NCBI RefSeq assembly: GCF_005930495.1
Contig: NZ_SJEX01000015.1
Location: 1-64,000 of the forward strand
Direction of reading: 5' to 3'
From: Modestobacter excelsi
GTDB lineage: Bacteria; Actinomycetota; Actinomycetes; Mycobacteriales; Geodermatophilaceae
DNA length: 64,000 bases
Shown here: positions 8,038 through 16,775 of the stretch, piece by piece
Numbering within the stretch: position 1 is the first letter of the stretch
Layout: every line of letters starts with the position of its first letter
Notes under the pieces: model-generated
Seen by the model: the letters and a program-made list of their open reading frames with translations, nothing else
Databases searched by the model: none
What the model was told of the DNA's origin: nothing
Made by a program: the position numbers and the translations under genes

Positions 8038-9962
8038 GGCTCGATCCCCTCCCCGGCGGGGAGCTCGAAGCCGAGCACCTGGGCGTGGAAGGACAGCTCG
8101 CCGTCCAGGGCGGCCCGGATGTTCTCCGCCTTCCGGAAGCCGTGCTGCTCGCCGGCGAAGAGCACGTAGGCGTGCGGGACGCCCTTCGCCCGCAGCGCGG
8201 CGACCATCATCTCGGCCTGCTCGGGCGGCACCACCCGGTCCTCGTCGCCCTGGAAGACCGCCAGCGGGGTGTCGAGGGCGTCGGTGTGGTGGACGGGAGA
8301 GCGGGCGGCGTAGACGTCGGCGCCGGACGGCCACGGCGCGATCAGCCCGTCGAGGTACCGCGACTCGAACGAGTGCGTGTCCGCGGCCAGCGCCGCCAGG
8401 TCCGCGACGCCGTAGTGGCTGGCACCGGCGGCGAAGACGCCCGGGCGGAAGGTGAGCGCGGCCAGCGTCGTGTAGCCACCGGCCGAGCCGCCCCGGATCG
8501 CCAGCTTGGCGGGGTCGACGCGGCCCTGCTCCGCCAGCCACTGCGCGCAGGCGACGACGTCGTCGAGGTCGGTGATGCCCCAGCGGCCCTGCAGCGCGTC
8601 CCGGAAGCGCCGGCCGTAGCCGGTGGAGCCGCGGTAGTCGACGTCGGCGACGGTGAAACCGCGCGAGGTCCAGTACTGGATGCCGAGGTCCAGCACCGAC
8701 CGGGCGGCGGAGGTCGGACCACCGTGCACCAGCACGAGCAGCGGGGGCCGCGCGTCGTCCGGTCCGGTCACCTGCGGGTTGGTCGGCGGGTAGACCAGCG
8801 CGTGCGCCTCGCCGACCCCGGAGTCCCGCGGGTCGGTGGGGAAGGTGACGTGCTCGGGGCGGGAGAACCAGGCCGGGTCCAGCCCCAGCTCCCGGGCCGG
8901 GCGGAGCACCTCGGCCGTGCCGTCCAGCGCGACCCGCAGCACCACCGGCTCGGAGGCCGGACCGCCCGCGACGCAGACCACGGCGTCCCCGGCCGCCCGC
9001 ACCTGGCCGAAGCTGGCGTGCTCCGAGGGCAGCTCGCGGACCTCCCCGTCGGGGGTCAGGACGGCGAGCCGGTCGGCGCCGTCCCGGCCGTAGGCGACCA
9101 CCACCCGGCCGTCGGGCAGCAGGGTGAAGCGGCTCTGCCCGAACACCCACTGCGGACCGGCGATGTCGCTGCCCACGTCGAGGACGAGCTCCACCTCCCC
9201 GTGCGGCCGCCGGCGGTACAGCGACCACACGTCCGTGCGGTCGTCGAGCCACCACAGCGACAGGTCCGCGCCCCACACCGGCTGGACCACCGACTCGGCG
9301 GGGCCGCCGGCCAGCACGTGGTCGGTGCCGTCGGCGGCCCGGACCACGAGCTGGGCGGTGTCCCACGGCATGTTCGGGTGGTCCCACTGCAGCCAGGCCA
9401 GCGTCACGCCGTCGGGCGCGCGCCGGGGGTCGGAGACGAAGTCCGGCCCGCTCACCAGGACGTCGACGGCGCCGTCGGCGGCGATCCGCACCACCTCGTG
9501 GACGACCTCGGCCGACGACCCCGAGGCGGTGTGCGTCTCGCGGACGGCCAGGACGCCGTCGCCGTCGGCGGACAGGTCGGCGAACCGGACACCGGCGGGG
9601 ACGGTGGGCTCCGGGGTCACCGCGACCGGCTCGCTGCTGCCCGGGTCGACCCGGTACAGCCGCTGGTCGGCGTGGTCGGTGAACCAGACGGTGCCCCCGG
9701 CCACCGTCCACGCGGCACCGCCGTACTCGTGCACCCGGGTGCGGGCGTTCCACGGCGGGGGGAGGAGGTCGGTGGTCGTCCCGTCCGGGCTGCGCCGCAC
9801 CAGCACCGTGCGACCGCCCTCGCTCGGCCGGCCCTCGGCCCACCAGACGTCGTCCCCGTCGACGACCACCTCGCCGAGCCGGGCCGCGGCGCGCACGACC
9901 AGCTCGGAGGTGATCCGGGTCGGCCAGCTGCCGTAGGGGAGGGTCTGCGTCGTCGGCGTCAC
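8019..9962 (-). CDS. S9-family prolyl oligopeptidase-like serine peptidase
   Basis: A 647-residue protein with an N-terminal beta-propeller-like region (residues about 30-370) and a C-terminal alpha/beta hydrolase domain. The nucleophile is Ser493 in RGGSAGGYTT. The acid is in FQGDEDRVVPPEQ and the histidine in FAGEQHGFRKAEN. No signal peptide is seen, so it is probably cytoplasmic and cuts short peptides. The GTG at 9962 lies 7 nt after a minus-strand TACGGT, which fixes the start. A second S9 peptidase lies at 37240-39183; the two share the fold but not close sequence. Confidence 0.9.
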   Translation of the reverse strand: MTPTTQTLPYGSWPTRITSELVVRAAARLGEVVVDGDDVWWAEGRPSEGGRTVLVRRSPDGTTTDLLPPPWNARTRVHEYGGAAWTVAGGTVWFTDHADQRLYRVDPGSSEPVAVTPEPTVPAGVRFADLSADGDGVLAVRETHTASGSSAEVVHEVVRIAADGAVDVLVSGPDFVSDPRRAPDGVTLAWLQWDHPNMPWDTAQLVVRAADGTDHVLAGGPAESVVQPVWGADLSLWWLDDRTDVWSLYRRRPHGEVELVLDVGSDIAGPQWVFGQSRFTLLPDGRVVVAYGRDGADRLAVLTPDGEVRELPSEHASFGQVRAAGDAVVCVAGGPASEPVVLRVALDGTAEVLRPARELGLDPAWFSRPEHVTFPTDPRDSGVGEAHALVYPPTNPQVTGPDDARPPLLVLVHGGPTSAARSVLDLGIQYWTSRGFTVADVDYRGSTGYGRRFRDALQGRWGITDLDDVVACAQWLAEQGRVDPAKLAIRGGSAGGYTTLAALTFRPGVFAAGASHYGVADLAALAADTHSFESRYLDGLIAPWPSGADVYAARSPVHHTDALDTPLAVFQGDEDRVVPPEQAEMMVAALRAKGVPHAYVLFAGEQHGFRKAENIRAALDGELSFHAQVLGFELPAGEGIEPITVVR

Positions 9963-9969
9963 GGCAGCG

Positions 9970-9975
9970 ACCGTA
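9970..9975 (-). promoter_or_regulatory. -10 element (TACGGT) of the first S9 peptidase
   Basis: TACGGT on the minus strand ends 7 nt before the GTG start. No Shine-Dalgarno is present. Confidence 0.55.
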
Positions 9976-10002
9976 GCCGGGGAGGCGCCGACCCGGTCCA
10001 GG

Positions 10003-10500
10003 TCAGCGGCGGACCTCGACCAGCAGGACCCAGGCGGTCGCGAGCCCGCCGAGGAACGCGACGAGGACGACGGGCACCACCCAGTACAGCCCGCCCCCCG
10101 CGCCGGCGGACAGGGTCACCCCCGCGGCCAGCAGCCCCGCACCGATCGTCGCGCTGGGCAGCAGCCGGATGAGCACCCAGCTGAGCAGCGGCTCCAGGCT
10201 GCCGCGGTTGCTGGGCCGGTTCATCCGCAGCAGCAAGCCGCCCGCGGCCGCGCCGGTGAGCACGAGCTCGCTGCCCAACGCCGCCCGTGGCTGGGCCGGC
10301 ACCAGGACCAGGGTGCCCACCACCAGGGGGACGAGGAACAGCAGCAGCGCGTTCAGGCTGCGGGCGGTGAGCGCGTCGCCGGCCAGGATCTGCTCGACGT
10401 TGATCGACACGGCGACGAAGAGCAGCCCGGTGAGGGCGGCCGAGGCGCCCACGACCGCCACCGAGAAGTCCGCCCAGGGCTCGGTCTGGTAGCCGCTCAT
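10003..10500 (-). CDS. small polytopic membrane protein of unknown function
   Basis: A 165-residue hydrophobic protein with about five predicted membrane segments. The N-terminal WADFSVAVVGASAALTGLLF resembles a family of uncharacterised actinobacterial membrane proteins. ATG 10500 was preferred over an upstream in-frame start because the recognisable sequence begins there and a -10-like CAGGAT lies 8 nt upstream. It sits divergent to ftsK. I do not recognise a function. Confidence 0.65.
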   Translation of the reverse strand: MSGYQTEPWADFSVAVVGASAALTGLLFVAVSINVEQILAGDALTARSLNALLLFLVPLVVGTLVLVPAQPRAALGSELVLTGAAAGGLLLRMNRPSNRGSLEPLLSWVLIRLLPSATIGAGLLAAGVTLSAGAGGGLYWVVPVVLVAFLGGLATAWVLLVEVRR

Positions 10501-10636
10501 GCGGGCGCATCCTGCCGCAGCCATGGGGCCGGCGGCGGCAATCAGGACCGCCCGGTGCCCCTCCGCCGGCTGTGCACCGGCTGGGTCCGCGCCGGACACG
10601 CTGCGCGAGATGGGCCGCTGGAGCCGTCGACCGGAT

Positions 10637-10642
10637 TACCGT
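10637..10642 (+). promoter_or_regulatory. -10 element (TACCGT) of ftsK
   Basis: TACCGT ends 7 nt before the ftsK ATG, in the leaderless-type arrangement. Confidence 0.5.
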
Positions 10643-10649
10643 CTGACGC

Positions 10650-13184
10650 ATGCCTGCTCGCGCGTCGACGTCGAACCGGGCGCCGGCGCGTGGGAGCGGC
10701 ACCACCCGCCCGCGCTCCGGCAGCACCGCAGCCAAGAAGCGCCCCCCGGCCAAGCGCGGCTCCACCGCCGCCCGGCGGCCGGCCCCGAAGCGGAACCAGA
10801 GCACCCTCGCCGGCAGCCTGTGGCGCGGCGCCTCCGGCACGTGGGGTCTGCTGGCCCGCGGCGCCGGCGCCGTCGCGCGGTCGGTCGCCCGGCCGGAGGA
10901 GGCCGAGCCGCTCGCCGCCGAGCACCGTCGGGACGGGGTCGGTCTCGCCGTCCTCGGCCTGGCCATCGTGCTCGGCGCGGCGACCTGGACCGACGGGATC
11001 GGCCCGGTCGGCGCGGGCCTCGCCGACGCCGTCCGCTGGGCGATCGGCGGGCTCACCGCGGCGCTGCCCGTGGTCCTGTTCCTGGTCGCGCTGCGGCTGC
11101 TCCGGCACCCGCCGCACCCGGAGGCCCGCGGCCGGCTCGTCATCGGCTGGGTCAGCGTGGTCGCCGCGGTCGTCGGCATCGCCCACGTCACCGGCCCCGA
11201 CGTCGACACCGACGACCGGTCCGGCGCCGGCGGCCTGCTCGGCTGGGCGGTCGGCAGCCCGCTGAGCGCGGGCCTGGGCAGCGTCGTCACGGTGCTGCTG
11301 CTGGTCCTGCTCGCCTTCTTCGGTCTGCTCGTCGTCACCGCCACACCGGTGCACCAGGTGCCCGAACGGCTGCGCGAGTGGGCCGACCGGCAGCTCGGCC
11401 GGGACGACGAGGACGGCGACGACCTCGAGTTCTACGACGACGAGGACGAGGACGAGGAGCCCGCGCCGAAGGCCCGGCGCGGCCGGAAGTCCGCCGCCTC
11501 GCAGGTGCAGGACACCCTGGACACCGGCGTCATCGACCACGCGGCGTACGCCGAGGCGCCGCAGGCGGTCGCGCAGGAGCCGGCCGCCGAGGCCGTCCCG
11601 GTGGCCTCGGCGCCGGCCCGCCGGGCGCCGATGCCGGTCGACCGGACCGCCCCGCCGGAGGACCTGCCGCCGATCGAGGAGCCCGAGCAGCTCCGCATCG
11701 AGCCGGTCGAGGGCACCTACACGCTGCCCTCGGTGAGCGTGCTGCGCCCGGGCACCCCGCCGCGCGCCAAGTCCAAGGCCAACGACGTCGCCATCGAGGC
11801 GATCACCGGCGTCCTCGAGCAGTTCAACATCGACGCCGCCGTCACCAGCTACACCCGTGGTCCGACCGTCACCCGCTACGAGATCGAGCTCGGCAACGCG
11901 GTCAAGGTCGAGAAGATCACCGCGCTGACCAAGAACCTCGCCTACGCCGTCGCCAACGACAACATCCGCATCCTGGCCCCGATCCCGGGCAAGTCGGCGG
12001 TCGGTGTCGAGGTGCCCAACACCGACCGGGAGACGGTCAGCCTCGGCGACGTCATGCGCTCGCAGGTGGCCAAGCAGGACCCGCACCCCATGCTGGTCGG
12101 GCTGGGCAAGGACATCGAGGGCGGCTTCGTCTGCGCCAACCTGGCGAAGATGCCGCACCTGCTGGTCGCCGGCGCCACCGGTGCCGGCAAGTCCAGCTGC
12201 ATCAACTCGCTGCTCACGTCGCTGCTGCTGCGCGCCACCCCGGACCAGCTGCGGATGATCCTGGTCGACCCGAAGATGGTCGAGCTGACGCCCTACGACG
12301 GCATCCCGCACCTGATCACGCCGATCATCACCGATCCCAAGAAGGCCGCCACCGCGCTGGCCTGGCTGGTCGAGGAGATGGAGCAGCGCTACCAGGACAT
12401 GCGGGCCACCGGTGTGCGGCACATCGACGACTTCAACAAGAAGGTCGAGCGCGGCGAGATCACCGCCCCGCCCGGCAGTGAGCGCATCTACCAGCCCTAC
12501 CCGTACATCCTGACGATCGTCGACGAGCTCGCCGACCTGATGATGGTCGCCCCGCGGGACGTCGAGGAGTCGATCGTCCGGATCACCCAGAAGGCCCGCG
12601 CGGCCGGCATCCACCTGGTGCTCGCCACCCAGCGCCCGTCGGTCGACGTCGTCACCGGCCTGATCAAGGCCAACGTGCCCTCGCGGCTGGCGTTCTCCAC
12701 CTCCAGCCTCACCGACAGCCGGGTCATCCTCGACCAGCCGGGCGCGGAGAAGCTGATCGGCATGGGCGACGCCCTGTTCCTCCCCATCGGGGCGGGCAAG
12801 CCGATCCGGGTGCAGGGTGCCTACGTGTCCGACGCCGAGATCGAGGCGGTCGTCGAGTTCACCAAGCGGCAGGCCGAGCCCGAGTACCGGGAAGAGGTCT
12901 TCACCGCCGCAGCCGGTGAGAAGAAGGAGATCGACGAGGACATCGGCAGCGACCTGGAGCTGCTCGTCCAGGCCGTCGAGCTCGTCGTCACCAGCCAGTT
13001 CGGGTCCACCTCGATGCTGCAGCGCAAGCTGCGGGTCGGCTTCGCCAAGGCCGGCCGGCTGATGGACCTGATGGAGAGCCGCGGCATCGTCGGGCCGTCG
13101 GAGGGCTCCAAGGCCCGCGACGTGCTGATCAAGCCCGACGAGCTGGAGTCGGTCCTGTTCACGCTGCGTGGTGGACAGCTGTGA
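10650..13184 (+). CDS. ftsK: DNA translocase FtsK/SpoIIIE
   Basis: An ATP-driven septal DNA pump that clears chromosomes during division. The Lys/Arg-rich N-terminus is followed by about four membrane segments (residues 90-235), an acidic linker, and the RecA-like motor with Walker A GATGAGKSS (Lys514) and Walker B MILVDPK. The winged-helix gamma domain (from about residue 770, SMLQRKLRVGFAKAGRLMDLME) reads KOPS sites. The 844 residues match actinobacterial FtsK. The ATG is at 10650, 7 nt after TACCGT. rimO follows after 59 bp. Confidence 0.96.
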   Translation: MPARASTSNRAPARGSGTTRPRSGSTAAKKRPPAKRGSTAARRPAPKRNQSTLAGSLWRGASGTWGLLARGAGAVARSVARPEEAEPLAAEHRRDGVGLAVLGLAIVLGAATWTDGIGPVGAGLADAVRWAIGGLTAALPVVLFLVALRLLRHPPHPEARGRLVIGWVSVVAAVVGIAHVTGPDVDTDDRSGAGGLLGWAVGSPLSAGLGSVVTVLLLVLLAFFGLLVVTATPVHQVPERLREWADRQLGRDDEDGDDLEFYDDEDEDEEPAPKARRGRKSAASQVQDTLDTGVIDHAAYAEAPQAVAQEPAAEAVPVASAPARRAPMPVDRTAPPEDLPPIEEPEQLRIEPVEGTYTLPSVSVLRPGTPPRAKSKANDVAIEAITGVLEQFNIDAAVTSYTRGPTVTRYEIELGNAVKVEKITALTKNLAYAVANDNIRILAPIPGKSAVGVEVPNTDRETVSLGDVMRSQVAKQDPHPMLVGLGKDIEGGFVCANLAKMPHLLVAGATGAGKSSCINSLLTSLLLRATPDQLRMILVDPKMVELTPYDGIPHLITPIITDPKKAATALAWLVEEMEQRYQDMRATGVRHIDDFNKKVERGEITAPPGSERIYQPYPYILTIVDELADLMMVAPRDVEESIVRITQKARAAGIHLVLATQRPSVDVVTGLIKANVPSRLAFSTSSLTDSRVILDQPGAEKLIGMGDALFLPIGAGKPIRVQGAYVSDAEIEAVVEFTKRQAEPEYREEVFTAAAGEKKEIDEDIGSDLELLVQAVELVVTSQFGSTSMLQRKLRVGFAKAGRLMDLMESRGIVGPSEGSKARDVLIKPDELESVLFTLRGGQL

Positions 13185-13231
13185 GGGAGGACCCCGCTGG
13201 TGCGCCACCCGGCCGGGAGCCGGACGACGCC

Positions 13232-13237
13232 TAGGAT
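13232..13237 (+). promoter_or_regulatory. -10 element (TAGGAT) of rimO
   Basis: TAGGAT ends 6 nt before the rimO GTG. Confidence 0.5.
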
Positions 13238-13243
13238 GAGGCA

Positions 13244-14716
13244 GTGCCAGCTCTGCCCAGCCCCCTGACGTCCCCCGAAGGGCAGCCCCCTGTCGCCACG
13301 CCCCGCCGCGTGGCGGTGGTGACCCTCGGCTGCGCCCGCAACGAGGTCGACTCCGAGGAGCTCGCCGGCCGGCTGGCCAGAGACGGCTACGAGCTGGTCG
13401 AGGACGCCGACGACGCCGACGCGGTCCTGGTCAACACCTGCGGCTTCATCGAGACCGCGAAGAAGGACTCCGTCGACGCGATCCTCGCCGCGACCGACTC
13501 CGGTGCCGAGGTCATCGCCGTGGGTTGCATGGCCGAGCGCTACGGCGCCGAGCTCGCCGGCGCGCTGCCCGAGGCGACGGTGCTCGGCTTCGACGACTAC
13601 ACCGCCATCGGGGACCGGCTCGACGACGTCCTCACCGGCCGCCCGCTCGTGCCGCACACCCCGCGCGACCGGCGGACCCTGCTGCCGATCAGCCCGGTGG
13701 AGCGCACCGCGGCGGCCGCGACCGCGGACGCCCCCGCGATTCCCGGTCACGACTGGCTGAAGCGCCGGCGGCTGGCCGGCGGGCCGTCCGCAGCGCTGAA
13801 GATCGCCTCGGGCTGCGACCGCCGGTGCTCGTTCTGCGCCATCCCCGCCTTCCGCGGCGCCTTCGTCTCCCGGCCGGCGGGCGAGGTGCTCGGCGAGGCC
13901 CACTGGCTCGCCGGCCAGGGCGTCACCGAGATCGTGCTGGTGAGCGAGAACTCGACCTCCTACGGCAAGGACGCCGGCGACCTGCGCTCGCTGGAGAAGC
14001 TGCTGCCCCAGCTCGCCGCGGTGCCGGGCATCGCCCGGGTCCGGGTGGCCTACCTGCAGCCGGCGGAGCTCCGGCCCGGGCTGCTGGAGGTCATCGCCGC
14101 GACGCCGGGCATCGCGCCCTACTTCGACCTGTCCTTCCAGCACTCCTCGCCCGGGCTGCTGCGCCGGATGCGCCGCTTCGGCGGCACGGACGACTTCCTC
14201 GGGATCATCGAGCGGGCCCGCGCGCTCGCGCCCGGGGCGGGCTTCCGCACCAACGTCATCCTCGGGTTCCCGGGGGAGACCGAGGACGACGTCGCCGAGC
14301 TCGAGCGCTTCCTCGTCGAGGGCCGGCTGGACGCCGTCGGGGTCTTCGGCTACTCCGACGAGGAGGGCACCGAGGCCCTCGGACTGCCCGGCAAGCTCGA
14401 CCAGCACGAGATCGACGCCCGGGTGCGGCGGATCACCGACCTGGTCGAGGAGCTCACCGCCCAGCGTGCGGAGGCCCGCATCGGCACCACCGTCGAGGTG
14501 CTGCTCACCGAGGACCTCGCCGGGTCCGAGGGTGCCGGCACGTGGGCCGGCCACGCCGCCCACCAGGACCCGGACGCCGACGGGACGACGACGGTCGCCG
14601 GGGTGCCCGCCGATGCGGTGCCCGGGCAGCTGGTGACCGCGACGGTGGTGGACACCGAGGGCGTCGACCTGCTGGCCCGGGCCGTCGTCCCGGCGCTCGC
14701 CGCGGCTGGGGTCTGA
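13244..14716 (+). CDS. rimO: ribosomal protein S12 methylthiotransferase RimO
   Basis: A radical-SAM enzyme that adds a methylthio group to an aspartate of ribosomal protein S12. The N-terminal domain binds the auxiliary cluster through cysteines in [23 protein letters not shown] and [10 protein letters not shown]. The radical-SAM motif CxxxCxxC is [12 protein letters not shown], and a TRAM domain ends the protein. It differs from MiaB (54966-56405) by the FIETA motif and the overall RimO pattern. It has 490 residues and a GTG start. pgsA begins 41 bp downstream. Confidence 0.93.
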   Translation: MPALPSPLTSPEGQPPVATPRRVAVVTLGCARNEVDSEELAGRLARDGYELVEDADDADAVLVNTCGFIETAKKDSVDAILAATDSGAEVIAVGCMAERYGAELAGALPEATVLGFDDYTAIGDRLDDVLTGRPLVPHTPRDRRTLLPISPVERTAAAATADAPAIPGHDWLKRRRLAGGPSAALKIASGCDRRCSFCAIPAFRGAFVSRPAGEVLGEAHWLAGQGVTEIVLVSENSTSYGKDAGDLRSLEKLLPQLAAVPGIARVRVAYLQPAELRPGLLEVIAATPGIAPYFDLSFQHSSPGLLRRMRRFGGTDDFLGIIERARALAPGAGFRTNVILGFPGETEDDVAELERFLVEGRLDAVGVFGYSDEEGTEALGLPGKLDQHEIDARVRRITDLVEELTAQRAEARIGTTVEVLLTEDLAGSEGAGTWAGHAAHQDPDADGTTTVAGVPADAVPGQLVTATVVDTEGVDLLARAVVPALAAAGV

Positions 14717-14757
14717 CGGACGTGGGCGAGCCGGCGAGCCGACCGGAGAGGGACCGC

Positions 14758-15447
14758 GTGAGCGCCGTGGTGCCCGACGGCTCGGCGGACCCGGCGGCGA
14801 CGCCCCCGCAGTCCGTGCGGCTGCTCAACCTGCCCAACGCGCTGACCCTCCTCCGGCTCGCGGTCGTACCGCTGTTCGCCCTGCTGCTGCTCTCCGACGG
14901 CGGCATGGACGACGGCCGGCGCGTCTGGGCCACGCTCTTCTTCGCCGGCGCCATCATCACCGACCGCTACGACGGCATGATCGCCCGCCGGACCAACCAG
15001 GTGACCGAGTTCGGCAAGCTCGCCGACCCGATCGCCGACAAGGCGCTCACCGGCACGGCGCTGCTCGGGCTGTCGATCCTCGGGCTGCTGCCCTGGTGGG
15101 TGACCGTGGTGATCCTGGTCCGCGAGGTCGGGGTCACCCTGCTGCGGTTCTGGGTCATCCGGCACGGGGTCATCGCCGCCAGCCGCGGGGGCAAGGCCAA
15201 GACCGTGCTGCAGGCGCTGGCGATCGGGCTCTACATCCTGCCGCTCACCGGCGTGCTGGCCTCGGCCCGCTGGTGGGTGATGGCGGCCGCCCTGGTGCTC
15301 ACGGTCGTCACCGGCATCGACTACGTCTACCGGGCACTCACCCTGCGGCGCACCAGCGCGCGGGCGCTGCGCGCCGCTGAGGCCCGCCGAGCGGCTGCCG
15401 GTGGTGACAGCACACCCGGGAGCACCCGCCGGGACGACGCCGCGTGA
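14758..15447 (+). CDS. pgsA: CDP-alcohol phosphatidyltransferase (PgsA type)
   Basis: An integral membrane enzyme, probably CDP-diacylglycerol-glycerol-3-phosphate 3-phosphatidyltransferase. The family motif D-x2-DG-x2-AR-x8-G-x3-D-x3-D is complete in DRYDGMIARRTNQVTEFGKL followed by ADPIAD. Several membrane segments follow. GTG 14758 was chosen because GGAGAGG (14745-14751) lies 6 nt upstream; an earlier in-frame GTG at 14722 has no such site. It has 229 residues and a basic C-terminal tail. The order pgsA-cinA-clgR is typical of actinobacteria. Confidence 0.92.
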   Translation: MSAVVPDGSADPAATPPQSVRLLNLPNALTLLRLAVVPLFALLLLSDGGMDDGRRVWATLFFAGAIITDRYDGMIARRTNQVTEFGKLADPIADKALTGTALLGLSILGLLPWWVTVVILVREVGVTLLRFWVIRHGVIAASRGGKAKTVLQALAIGLYILPLTGVLASARWWVMAAALVLTVVTGIDYVYRALTLRRTSARALRAAEARRAAAGGDSTPGSTRRDDAA

Positions 15448-15980
15448 GCCGGCCGCCGGCCGAGCCGTCGACCGCGGCACGGGTGCACGCCGGGCTGCTG
15501 GCCCGGGGCGAGACCGTCGCGGCGGCCGAGTCGCTGACCGCCGGGCTCCTCTGCGCGACCCTGGCGTCCGTGCCCGGCGCCAGCGGCACGTTGCGCGGGG
15601 GAGCGGTCGTCTACGCCACCGACCTGAAGATCGCGCTGGCCGGTGTCCCGGCCGACCTGCTGGCCGAGCACGGACCGGTCAGCGAGCGCACGGCCGCGGC
15701 CCTCGCCGAGGGCATCCGCGTCCGCTGCACGGCGACCTGGGGCGTCGGGTTGACCGGCGTCGCCGGCCCCGACCCCGTGGACGGGCACGCCCCCGGGCGG
15801 GTCTACCTCGGGCTCAGCGACGGGCTGCTCACCGTCGTCCACGAGCTCGACCTGCCCGGGGACCGCGCCGAGGTGCGTGCCGGCGCGGTGGAGGCCGCGC
15901 TGCTGCGGCTGCTCGACCGGCTGGAGGAGCACCCCGTGCCGGCCGGGAACCACTCCGGGTCCGGCGGTGTTACGCCATGA
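15444..15980 (+). CDS. cinA: CinA C-terminal-domain protein (nicotinamide-nucleotide amidohydrolase type)
   Basis: A stand-alone CinA C-terminal domain (PncC type), which in characterised members deamidates nicotinamide mononucleotide to recycle pyridine nucleotides. The motifs ETVAAAESLTAGLL, VPGASGTLRGGAVVYATDLK and GLTGVAGPDPVDGHAPGRVYLG are all present. It has 178 residues. The GTG start overlaps the pgsA stop (GTGA), so translation is coupled. A transcription link to clgR downstream is plausible but there is a 142-bp gap. Confidence 0.9.
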   Translation: MSRPPAEPSTAARVHAGLLARGETVAAAESLTAGLLCATLASVPGASGTLRGGAVVYATDLKIALAGVPADLLAEHGPVSERTAAALAEGIRVRCTATWGVGLTGVAGPDPVDGHAPGRVYLGLSDGLLTVVHELDLPGDRAEVRAGAVEAALLRLLDRLEEHPVPAGNHSGSGGVTP

Positions 15981-16024
15981 GCGGACGTGCCCCCACCGGG
16001 ACGGTGACCAGGGTCATGGCCGCG

Positions 16025-16030
16025 TACGGT
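16025..16030 (+). promoter_or_regulatory. possible -10 element (TACGGT) upstream of clgR
   Basis: TACGGT lies about 92 nt before the clgR ATG and would give a leader of roughly 85 nt. Only an imperfect match to the published ClgR-binding motif was seen nearby, with the wrong spacing. Confidence 0.3.
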
Positions 16031-16122
16031 GACCACACGGGGTCCTCCGGTCCGTCCGGTCGGTGCCCGTGCACACGACACCACGTGTCGGAACTGCTCG
16101 TCGGAGTGGACAGGAGACGGCC

Positions 16123-16575
16123 ATGACGCTGCTGCGCACACAGCTCGGGAACACCCTGCGGGGTCACCGGCTGCGGCAGCGGCGGACGCTGCGGGACGTC
16201 TCGGGCGCGGCCCGGGTCAGCCTCGGCTACCTGTCGGAGGTGGAGCGGGGGCAGAAGGAGGCGTCCTCCGAGCTGCTCGCCTCGATCTGCGACGCCCTGG
16301 ACGTGGAACTGGCCGACCTGCTGGCCGAGGTCAGCCTGGAGATGCGGCTGGCCGAGCCGGCCCGCCGCCCCGTGCGCCCGGTCGCGCTCGCCGGGGTCGG
16401 CGCCGGTCGTCCCGGCACCCCCGAGGACGACCCGGCCGCGGCCGCCGCGGCCGAGACCGCTGAGCAGGGTGCCACCGAGACACCCGTCCCCGAGCCCGCC
16501 CTCGCGCTGGTGGGGGGCGCCCAGCCGGCCCGCTCGGGCGCCCGCGCGACCGGGGCCGTCTGCCTCGCCGCCTGA
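16123..16575 (+). CDS. clgR: ClgR/PopR-type XRE-family transcriptional regulator
   Basis: A helix-turn-helix activator that in related actinobacteria controls Clp protease genes and the response to envelope and proteolytic stress. The HTH_3 domain covers about residues 8-65 (GNTLRGHRLRQRRTLRDVSG followed by ARVSLGYLSEVERGQKEASS). The rest is Ala/Pro/Glu-rich; the terminal VCLAA resembles the unstable C-terminal tag seen on ClgR proteins, which makes them Clp substrates. Strong AGGAG at 16112-16116. It has 150 residues. The pgsA-cinA-clgR neighbourhood supports the name. Confidence 0.87.
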   Translation: MTLLRTQLGNTLRGHRLRQRRTLRDVSGAARVSLGYLSEVERGQKEASSELLASICDALDVELADLLAEVSLEMRLAEPARRPVRPVALAGVGAGRPGTPEDDPAAAAAAETAEQGATETPVPEPALALVGGAQPARSGARATGAVCLAA

Positions 16576-16582
16576 AGAAGGA

Positions 16583-16633
16583 CCCCCTCGCCCCCCACCG
16601 CTCGCACGCTCGCGGCGGGACCCTGCGAGGGGG
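16583..16633 (+). terminator. clgR terminator, first hairpin
   Basis: CCCCCTCGC (16583-16591) pairs with GCGAGGGGG (16625-16633). The intervening 33 nt hold additional GC-rich pairing. It lies just after the clgR stop. Confidence 0.6.
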
Positions 16634-16652
16634 CCGTTCCAGTACGTCGCCA

Positions 16653-16669
16653 GGCCCCTGCGAGGGGCC
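16653..16669 (+). terminator. clgR terminator, second hairpin
   Basis: A 7-bp stem GGCCCCT/AGGGGCC with a 3-nt loop. It shares the sequence CCCTGCGAGGGG plus CCGTTCCA with the first hairpin, so it looks like a duplicated terminator arm. Confidence 0.5.
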
Positions 16670-16775
16670 GTTCCACACGCCACCTCATGGGACGGGTGCT
16701 GCTCGCGAGGCGACACGAACATCCCTCGGTGTCCACCTGCTTGACCCAGTGCGACCATCAGGGCACAAAGTGTCC

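Noticed and set aside
6316-9843. A 1175-codon minus-strand reading frame across rnj and the S9 peptidase
   Set aside because: It is the GC-rich shadow of rnj and of the peptidase gene. The translation is low-complexity Arg/Gly/Pro/His with no domain.
14722-14757. GTG 14722 as the start of pgsA
   Set aside because: No ribosome site precedes it, whereas GTG 14758 has GGAGAGG at proper distance.
15990-16040. A ClgR autoregulatory site before clgR
   Set aside because: The closest match has the wrong inner spacing by one base, so it is not claimed.
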